NCBI GenBank assembly: GCA_028551475.1
Contig: CM052358.1
Span: 28,484,853-28,548,852, forward strand
From: Casuarina equisetifolia
Lineage: Eukaryota; Streptophyta; Magnoliopsida; Fagales; Casuarinaceae
Direction: 5' to 3'
DNA: 64,000 nucleotides
Numbering within the stretch: the first letter of the stretch is position 1; every line of letters starts with the position of its first letter. A program made the position numbers and the translations under genes. Positions 57,185-64,000 of this stretch are shown one piece after another. The notes beneath the pieces were generated by a model. It saw nothing but the letters and a program-made list of their open reading frames with translations. It searched no databases and was not told where the DNA came from.

Positions 57185-58340
57185 ATCACCTTTATCATTA
57201 ATATTTGCCAGCGCAGTAAGACTCAGAACCAGAAATCAGCAGGTCCACTCCAGCCATTAGAAGGATGTATCTATGGACTTCCATATTCGGCTGGTAAATC
57301 TGTTATTATGGTATTAGTTGATTGCCTGTCCAAGTTTGGTTACTTTATTGCATTATCTCACCCTTATACGGCAATTTCAGTAGCTCAAGCCTTCTTTGAT
57401 AATTTCTTCAAACTGTATGGAATGTCAAAATCTATTGTTTTTTACTAAGATCCTCTATTCTGTTGGAGATTGTCTCACATCGGTCCTGGATGTTAAGTTC
57501 CTCGACTTTATTAGTAACGCTATCCCTATCCCTTACAAGACCTTTTAAGGGGATTAAGCCCGCTTCTTATATATTCATAAGCTCTTTTTGGAAGGAGTTG
57601 TTCAGGTTGCAAGGAACCCATTTTAACTATACTCCTAAACAGTGGATCAAATGGCTTTCTTGAGCTCAATACTGCTATAACACCAGTTGGCATACGACCA
57701 ACTTACACACTTCCAATGAGATACTATTTGGGAGGGATCCGCCCACACTCTTGTCTTATTTACTTGGCACGGCAAAGGTAGTAGCAGTAAAGCAACTCTT
57801 GGAGGAGTGATATCAAACAATGTCTCAATTAAAACAGAATTTGCAAAATGCTCAGCAAAGGATGAAGGAGTACTATGATAGAAATAGATCAAAAGTGCAG
57901 TTGTAGGAGGGGGATTTAGTCTATTTACGGGTTCCCAAGTATAGGAAAATTTCAGTGACTAATCAGAAGGTACAAAAGCTTTCTCCTAACTTTTATGGAC
58001 CATTTAGGATCCTTAAAAGGAACGGACCTGTCGCATATCACTTGCAGCTACCGAGTGATGTTAAAATTCACCTGGTATTTCACGTTTACAAGTTGAAAAG
58101 GTTCATTGGAAGCTCTACAACTACACAGCCCAGTCTTCATCCACTTCCAGCACCCACTACAACTCCAAACCAGCCCCAAGCAATACTGGAAAGGCGTAAA
58201 ACGCAAGGACAATCTCAGGTTTTAATTCATTGGAAGGGGAAGTCTCCTGCAGAAGCCACTTGGGACGAGGAACTACAGGTGCAGCTCAGATTTCCAGACT
58301 TTTGCCTTGAGGACAAGGCTGAACTGAAGGGGGGGGGGGG
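57185..58340 (+). pseudogene. Ty3-gypsy integrase and chromodomain fragment
   Basis: Plus-strand frames read CQRSKTQNQKSAGPLQPLE, GKSVIMVLVDCLSKFGYFIA, then a stop-bearing IVFY..DP, then (after a nested insertion) SSFWKELFRLQGTHFNY, TLLSYLLGTAKV, FYGPFRILKRNGPVAYHLQL and HLVFHVYKLKRF. Last comes a chromodomain-like end VLIHWKGKSPAEATWDEE with FCLEDKAEL. The order is that of chromovirus-type gypsy integrases. Two internal deletions (one takes the first catalytic Asp region) and several stops make it inactive. A polypurine tract (58329-58342) and the 3' LTR follow. Confidence 0.85.
57461..57571 (+). mobile_element. 111-base solo LTR (TRIM-like) nested in the gypsy integrase
   Basis: Starts TGTTGGAGATTGTCTCACATCGG-type text (the 'tctcacatcgg' block is common in short plant LTRs) and ends CTTCTTATA. 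It is flanked by tattc on both sides (57456-57460 and 57572-57576). Removing it and one tattc joins DPLF to ISSFWKEL in frame, exactly as the integrase family reads, so the insertion is certain and younger than the gypsy copy. Terminal CA is changed to TA. Confidence 0.85.
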
Positions 58341-58342
58341 AA

Positions 58343-58627
58343 TGTTACAAGATTGTGGGATTAAAAGATATAAGCATAGGAAAGGTATTAAATTATGTAA
58401 ATGACATGTTGTTGTATTGTATGGTGGTTTGTTGTGAGTTTTATTAACTGTTGAGTTGATACAGTTGGGTTTTGGTATCCTTGGAGATGTAAGGAAACGG
58501 TGCGTTTTAGGATATTTGGAATATGTAAACGGAGATGCAATGGAAAGAGTAGAGAAAATTCCAGTTATTCTTTGTGTATCCCTAGTGTTAGTCTAGTGTA
58601 GCTATCTTTCCTCCGATTCTGACAACA
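58343..58627 (+). mobile_element. 3' LTR of the gypsy fragment
   Basis: Begins TGTTACAAGATTG right after the G-rich polypurine tract and ends ...CTGACAACA, giving the inverted ends TGTT/AACA. Length is 285 bases. No 5' LTR in the window, so the 5' end of the element is lost. Confidence 0.75.
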
Positions 58628-58864
58628 TTCGGCGCAATCAGAGATGCTTCCGATCTCTCCAGTTAGTGGAGGATTTTCCGGTGACGGGGCCTATGACTCG
58701 ATCCCCAAGCCGCTCGTAACACGAAACCTTGGAAACCTCAACACTTTGATCATAGGAGCAAGCATTCCTATGATCAATGGGAGCAGAAGGCCCTGGACCT
58801 TTCCAGAGAGCCAAAAATGCCTCATCCGAAACAATACGGGACAGCGCATGGACGGCATTTTTGT
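58628..58864. other. GC-richer segment before D2
   Basis: An open frame on each strand but no domain recognised. It is not part of the D1/D2 match. Confidence 0.35.
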
Positions 58865-59625
58865 AATGTCCGCCTTCTGCTTTAGGCAGAGTGGCATGTG
58901 CCCGCATACCGACAAGTGTTGGTTCTGCAGGACTACAAGCGCAAGCTCCATAAATTTGAGTTCCTCATACACGAATGAAAGAATTCTTTATGCTTGGATT
59001 AAAAAGATTGAGCGTGTGACACATGGAGTCAAATTTGAGTACTACTGGTGTCTTGAGCATTTCCTCTATATTGTTTTTAAGTATTGTAAGTTTCGAAAAA
59101 TGCTCTGGTTTGTATTTTTAAATGTTAAAAATAATTACAATCTATATTCATCTTCCAATCTCTATTGCGTTCTGTGTAGATATAACAAGCTGAAGGCAGA
59201 ACATTAATTGGTCTAGCGTAGAGAGTAGGCTTAAAGGCAATTCCTGAATATGATCAAGAACAGAAGCAGTACATTCCTGAATACTTAACAGTTCCTTACA
59301 GTTGCTTTCTTTTTTATCCATGTCAAAACAATAAAATCTTTCTTTTTTAGTGCTCTGTTCCATGTTATTGAGGGCTTGTAGAGTCTCCTTAGAATCTTTG
59401 TAGTTAACAACAAAATATGGCAATAATGATGAAAAAAAGTGGTGAATTTGAAATATTTGCCTTGCGGAATTTGCCATTGTTTGTCACATAGTAAGGGCAA
59501 TAAATTGCATTGAGCCCTATAAACCAAGAAACAATTATAATAATAAGTCTGGAAAACATAGAACAAAAATGGAATAACTGAAATTTTTCAAACAAATCTT
59601 GAACCTATTAGTTTGTGTAGCAGAG
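58865..59625 (+). repeat. Direct repeat D2 (paired with 39935-40730)
   Basis: See D1. The two copies lie 18.9 kb apart in the same orientation and differ by many substitutions and small indels. Here the frame KIERVTHGVKFEYYWC is open, while in D1 it contains stops. The protein is not recognised. Confidence 0.65.
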
Positions 59626-60300
59626 AGTTCTATACAATGCATGCAAGAGGACAGTGAACGGAACTTTCATTCAAAGCATGCATTAGCATCCTGAAAATTT
59701 TATCGTCTAAAACCAGTTTTTCGCGGCATTGAGTCTTGAAAAAAATATTTTGAAGATTGACGACAGATATGAAGATCCCCATAAATCACGCAAAACAATC
59801 AGTGGTGGGAATGAATATCCTTGTGCACAAAAGCAATATGCATTTTCACTCAAAGCCAGACTTAGCATGCTGGAAATTTTATTGACTGCACACTTTGTAA
59901 CAATGCCGTCAAACAAAGTCAGAATAAAAGGAGGCTAATTTTCACTTACTTTCTTGTTATTTCTCACATATTCACTAATACGTTCAAACCTGTACTATAA
60001 AAACATGCTAAAACATGAATTTAGCTACTCTACCAAGTGCGGAAAGGTCGTAAAGGATTGACAACGTGAAGGTGGTACTTACGGACGGCCAAATTGGAAT
60101 TTTAACGTACACAAGCAATTTGGACAGATTCTCATTCTACTACCAACTCAGAAACTTCGTTCGGAAGTGGAAGGAACGAAAATGCTTTGAAGTTCATGCT
60201 AAACAAGCAGGCGTGTTTGGGCAAGTGTGGCTTGTGGGTGTATACCAAAGCTTAATTCCTAAGACTGCAGTTGTTCTGCTTTTGGATGACCTCTGTTGAT
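59625..60300. repeat. R-block 5, partial and diverged
   Basis: Shares 'gaaagcatgcattagcatcctgaaaattttatcg', 'gaagatccccataaatcacgc', 'aatgccgtcaaacaaagtcagaataaaagg' and 'ggaaaggtcgtaaaggattgacaacgtg' with other R-blocks and 48220-48250. Confidence 0.5.
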
Positions 60301-61960
60301 GTTTTGTCAGAATAACTTGTACTGATTAATTTCCTGCCAATTTAATTGTACAGCTTGCGTCTTATTCCTATAAATGTACAGTCACATATATAGGCTCTCT
60401 TTGTTACTAGTTTAAATTGGAATACCACAAAAGCCTTTCTGAATTTGATCTTCGATCTAGATCCAACTCTAGTTTGATGCATCTTACGGCTTTTATTGGA
60501 TCCTTTTTGACATCCAACTCTACTATGAAGCATTTTATCATTTCACCCTCCTGCCATTTGCATCTACAACCCTGCATCTTTCTTTCCGGGGCTAGTTCGT
60601 CCCAAAAAGTGAAAACACCAACATTCCTAATATTTTCAATAAGTTTAAACAATACTATATTTCTTTAACTATTTATTCTGTTGTATCAGAGTTTGGAGAA
60701 ATTAGTTGTTTTGCATGACTATGAAAGCTTGATTATTTTCTTGCTCATGAATTCTATACGCTTTGGAATTTTTCTCTGCTCGTCCTTTTTTATTAACGCT
60801 GAAGGTGGCATCTTTTATGCAATACATTGTAAATTACCCTTAGAATTTTGTAATAGGTTTTTTTTATTCTAATTCTGATTGTTTAATAATATCTATGGAA
60901 TGGATTATTATAAACTTTACACGCCAAGATTTTTGGTTAATTTCATCTTATTAAAGTAAACTTATTTAGGGGAAGAATGCAGTTGTAAAAATAACTTAAA
61001 ATCATTGATCTAAGATGATTTAATGTAAACTACATGTGTACATACTCATAAGAACAAAATAAAATAATGTGCTTTCATAAATCAACCAAAACAAACCCAA
61101 CTTCTTTAATGGAATCAGGCTCAAGAAAGTAAGTCATACCTACAGGCCAAATGGGGGTTATAGGTATCATAATTTGACTTGAAAACATCTTTTAAATGAA
61201 AATAATCATTTCTCAATATTAATTTTTAGTGAAAGGTTAATTATAGACTTCACACTTGTGATTCAATGAAATATTACAAGACTACTTAGCCGGCTACTTA
61301 TATAGACTATGATTAAAAAAATTAAAAATATAGACAAGTTATGAAATTAGTATTACCAAAGGAAAAATACTTTTCCATCAAAAAAATCAGTAAACTATAG
61401 TTATAACCAATTTACATCTTCGTGATAAATTATTGAGAGCATATCTTGAAATATAGATTAAATTGGTACTGTCATCAATGACCTATCAATCGTGGTGCTT
61501 TTGGATGACCTATGCCCTTGTACTCACTAAATAATTTTTCTTCTTGCGGTTTTGAATTTTAGATGTATGGACTGACCCTTTCTTTGGCATGTCATATTGT
61601 TTTGTTGATTTAAGTTTTCCTTTCAAGCTTTTGATTGTAATATGAGACAAAAACTTGTATTGCAACAGAATGGTAGAATAAACTTTATGTTTTCTTTATT
61701 TTTGTCTTTTGCATAATGATTTGTTGTTGGCTTGCAATCAAGGTATCAAAAAATCTTTCAAATCCAATAGCTACTTGTGAGTGAATATAGAAATCAATCA
61801 TCTTTTCTAAAATTTTTATCTCTAATAAGTAAAGACAAAACCCTAACACATTAAGAAATTGTAATATACAAAAACATAAAAGCATACTCTAGTATCATCA
61901 AAATTATAAAAATTACAAAAAGATAATGGTTGAAAGCCTTTAAATTTCACTCAAAACTCT
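60300..61960. other. Duplicated flank and unassigned sequence
   Basis: 60345-60405 matches 50213-50270 and 60745-60960 matches 51690-51900. 61480-61690 ('gtggtgcttttggatgacc', 'ggactgaccctttctttggcatgtca') matches pieces of 46885-46960 and 60265. No gene recognised. Confidence 0.45.
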
Positions 61961-62437
61961 AACACATTATTTAATAAAAAAAAAGGCTGAATTGAAAAAC
62001 CAAACTTTATAAGTATGTAAGCAACTCTTAGCACTTAATGTTATCATCTTTTACATCCAAAGAAAAATTCTCAAATGAAGTATTAAGGGCTACCTTATGT
62101 ATTTATTTCATAATCCAAGGCACACATCCATAAAATTCAACTTTCTTGCTTGTGATGCCATGTCACCTACCTTGAAACCACCAAAACAAATTAAAGTGAG
62201 ATAAGCTTGATTTACACAAATTATGCATCAAGGAAAGTAAGGAATTAGGTATCTTGTGGTGGAAAATAAAAACTTGTAATGAAACCATCATCACAATCCT
62301 AAAACTACAAAGAAATATTCATAAGTGCTTTCTAATTTACAAAATTGGGTTCACATGAATGTGCATGAAATGATTTCATAATAAGAGATTGAGAACCTTT
62401 TGTTGATATTGGATCTTAGTGACACTACATGTGGAAT
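61960..62437 (-). repeat. Downstream (3') flank module of copy 5
   Basis: 'tcttgcttgtgatgccatgtcacctaccttgaaacc' (62140), 'gagataagcttgatttacacaaattatgcatcaaggaaagtaagg' and 'taagagattgagaacctttt' follow the order of the other modules. Confidence 0.65.
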
Positions 62438-62847
62438 TTAATGCTTTTCTATGTGCCTTTCAAAATACTCTACCAAACATCTTGCAAAACCTAAACTAAT
62501 AGGTTTTCTTTTTTTAATACAAGGTATTACACATTGTTCTGCAATTAAACCAAGATATGCTAAAGTATGGTTCTTATATTTTGGATTGTTGATGAGGCAC
62601 TTAAAGAGATGAATAATAATACAATCTTGTTTCTCTTTTAACACCGAAGCAAATTTACAGCTTTTAACTACAATTTTAAGACAATGTTGGTTGTAATTCT
62701 CGTTTTGTTGAATGGTGTCAAAACTAGAAGGAAATAGCTTAGGAGTGGAAAAGAAAGGGGTTAGGTTATGGGCATGCACTTTGGTAATTATAAGGATAAG
62801 AAACCCATCATAACTACTATAGGTTTCTTGATTGATTTTGGAGCCAT
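62438..62847 (-). pseudogene. Cysteine-rich secreted peptide gene, copy 5 (frameshifted)
   Basis: Minus-strand copy close to the intact gene at 9988-10398. The only ATG at the family's start (62847-62845) reads MAPKSIKKPIVVMMGFL and then hits TAA. One base is missing, and the rest of the signal peptide (ILIITKVHAHN) and the whole mature region are open in the next frame to TAA at 62440-62438. The mature part keeps seven of eight cysteines (HCLKIVVKSC, DCIIIHLFKC, QCVIPC, RCLVE), with the last Cys changed to Tyr (CLVEYFERHIEKH). An ATG in the open frame is lacking, so no normal secreted product is expected unless a non-AUG start is used. The single lesion suggests recent loss, or an error in the sequence. 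Confidence 0.8.
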
Positions 62848-62899
62848 CCAATTTAAGCTTTTCCTTTGAAAATTCTCATTTCTCCTCTTCTAATAGAAA

Positions 62900-62909
62900 A
62901 TTTAACTAT
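62900..62909 (-). promoter_or_regulatory. TATA-like box of copy 5
   Basis: CTATATAG about 55 bases upstream of the start, as in the intact copy. Confidence 0.45.
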
Positions 62910-62919
62910 ATAGACTAGT

Positions 62920-63760
62920 ACTCTAATCTTTGTTGAAATTATATAGCTTGAAATGATTCTAAATGAAATAGCATTTCAAAATATTAGTTTAAGATCATTG
63001 ACTTTTGGAAGTATGGCAATACACTACTAAAGTTGTCTTAACCCTTAGTCAATGTTTTAGCTAAAGAGTGTATGACTTTATAAGAGCTTTTTAAGACATT
63101 GATACTTAACTCCTATAGAAACGCCAACATATGATAAAAAAAAAAATTAGTTTGAAAGGACATGTAATGAACTGTGATTCAATTTAAACAATGTATTAGT
63201 CATTATAAACATGTAGGAAAGAATTAAAAATGGAGGTGTATATTAAAACACAACATTTCATAGAAAGAGAAATGAATTAAAGAATAAGCTACTATATTTT
63301 GTCAATTATGAAGAGGTATAGTAAATCACTAAAAATGAAATGCCATGAGAACTAAAAATGGTTACATTACATCAAAAGACAATAAGGTTAGTACAACAAC
63401 CTTAATTAACTCATTAAATAGCTATAGAAGTAATTGGAAGGTTAAGTAATGAAGTAAAGGTAATCACTTTCACATAAGTTTACTCAACCTTTATTCATTT
63501 ACATAGTCTTTATTTATTTAGAATGCACAAGTCCTTTAGTAGTAAAAGAGTTAATTGTTTTCTTTTTAATGTTTCGCCCTTTTTTTTTCTTGAACAATAA
63601 AAATCCTCATTGTATTAGGTGTGGTAGTTTTAATGCTTTGAATGTCAATGGGAGTAGTATAGTTTGAATCTAAGAGAAGTATCGCATGATCCCAACAACA
63701 ATGTAGAAGAAACCAAATGACATGTGAAGTGTCCAAATGTTGACCAAAAAGGGCATATAT
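62920..63760 (-). repeat. Upstream module of copy 5
   Basis: Matches 10470-11650 in order: 'tagcttgaaatgattctaaatgaaatagcattt', 'gacttttggaagtatggcaat', 'gttttagctaaagagtg', 'catgtaggaaagaatta', 'catcaaaagacaataaggttag' and the distal block at 63630-63740. Confidence 0.65.
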
Positions 63761-63761
63761 T

Positions 63762-64000
63762 CTTTTTTTTTTTTAATGAATATGTGAATTTATTCACCTA
63801 GGAACAAAAAAATACAAAAAGCTTAAAAACATAGCATGTCATTACAATTTATCTATAAGAGAATTAAGTTAAGAATCATCTTGCTATGACACAATAAAAC
63901 ATTTGCTTAAAAGGATTTAATGTTCTTAGGTAAAAAAGTTCTCTCACACATTACTTTCTTCATTCTAGCTAACAAAATTGAAATTTCAATGGTCTTTTTT
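63762..64000 (-). mobile_element. Retroposon-like insertion at the window end
   Basis: After 'gcatatattcttt', which parallels 'acatatatattctttatataaag' of module 2 (11660), the sequence departs into a T-run and then 'aatgaatatgtgaatttattcacc'. A reverse-orientation poly-A retroposon is likely. Its other end is outside the window. Confidence 0.4.

Noticed and set aside
58638..58972. Overlapping frames on both strands just after the gypsy LTR, considered as an organelle-derived insert
   Set aside because: I could not match it to any plastid or mitochondrial gene I know. Only an unassigned GC-richer segment is supported.
1..64000. tRNA, rRNA, CRISPR arrays or operon-like bacterial features
   Set aside because: None seen. 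The only tRNA-like signals are retroelement primer-binding sites. The window is eukaryotic.

Overview
The window is AT-rich plant nuclear DNA, best read as a disease-resistance locus in a dicot, probably a rosid. The evidence is an intron-split TIR-NBS-LRR (TNL) gene with a post-LRR domain, plant-type Copia, Ty3-gypsy and L1-type LINE remnants, solo LTRs with 5-bp target-site duplications, and gene-poor sequence built from diverged duplications. The sequence alone does not allow a species name.

Left third (1-23.0 kb): a cluster of duplicated modules on the minus strand, each built round a small gene for a secreted, cysteine-rich, helical-looking protein of about 136 residues. I count five gene copies in the window (four here, one at 62.4 kb). 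Only the copy at 9988-10398 is intact. The copies at 3.0, 15.7-17.7 and 21.7-22.5 kb are broken by stops, frameshifts and insertions. The copy at 62.4 kb has one frameshift in its signal peptide and has lost its last cysteine. Conserved downstream and upstream flanks travel with each copy. One upstream flank is tandemly triplicated (3.55-5.3 kb). LINE fragments and four solo LTRs of one family (three plus-strand, one minus-strand) cut through these modules and the later region.

Middle (23-33 kb): no intact gene. It holds a weak PIF/Harbinger-like fragment, a degenerate minisatellite of about 110 bp period, and several copies of an unidentified dispersed repeat (called R-block here) that recurs at 47.6 and 59.6 kb.

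33.06-37.34 kb: one TNL gene in five exons, TIR / NB-ARC / linker / LRR / post-LRR (C-JID-like). All splice sites look good. The reading frame carries one extra A in a homopolymer in the TIR exon and one in-frame TGA in the LRR exon, so it is a recent pseudogene, a non-functional allele, or partly an assembly error. Its 3' flank is repeated in decayed form at several other places, which indicates former TNL copies.

38-64 kb: a decayed exon of a mitochondrial di/tricarboxylate carrier, a minus-strand Copia pseudo-element, a TNL tail remnant, a 0.8-kb direct repeat pair (39.9 and 58.9 kb), a Ty3-gypsy integrase/chromodomain/3' LTR fragment with a 111-bp solo LTR nested in it, and the fifth cysteine-rich module. 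The two candidate functional systems are the cysteine-rich peptide family and the TNL. Their physical linkage is seen. Any functional link is only inference.
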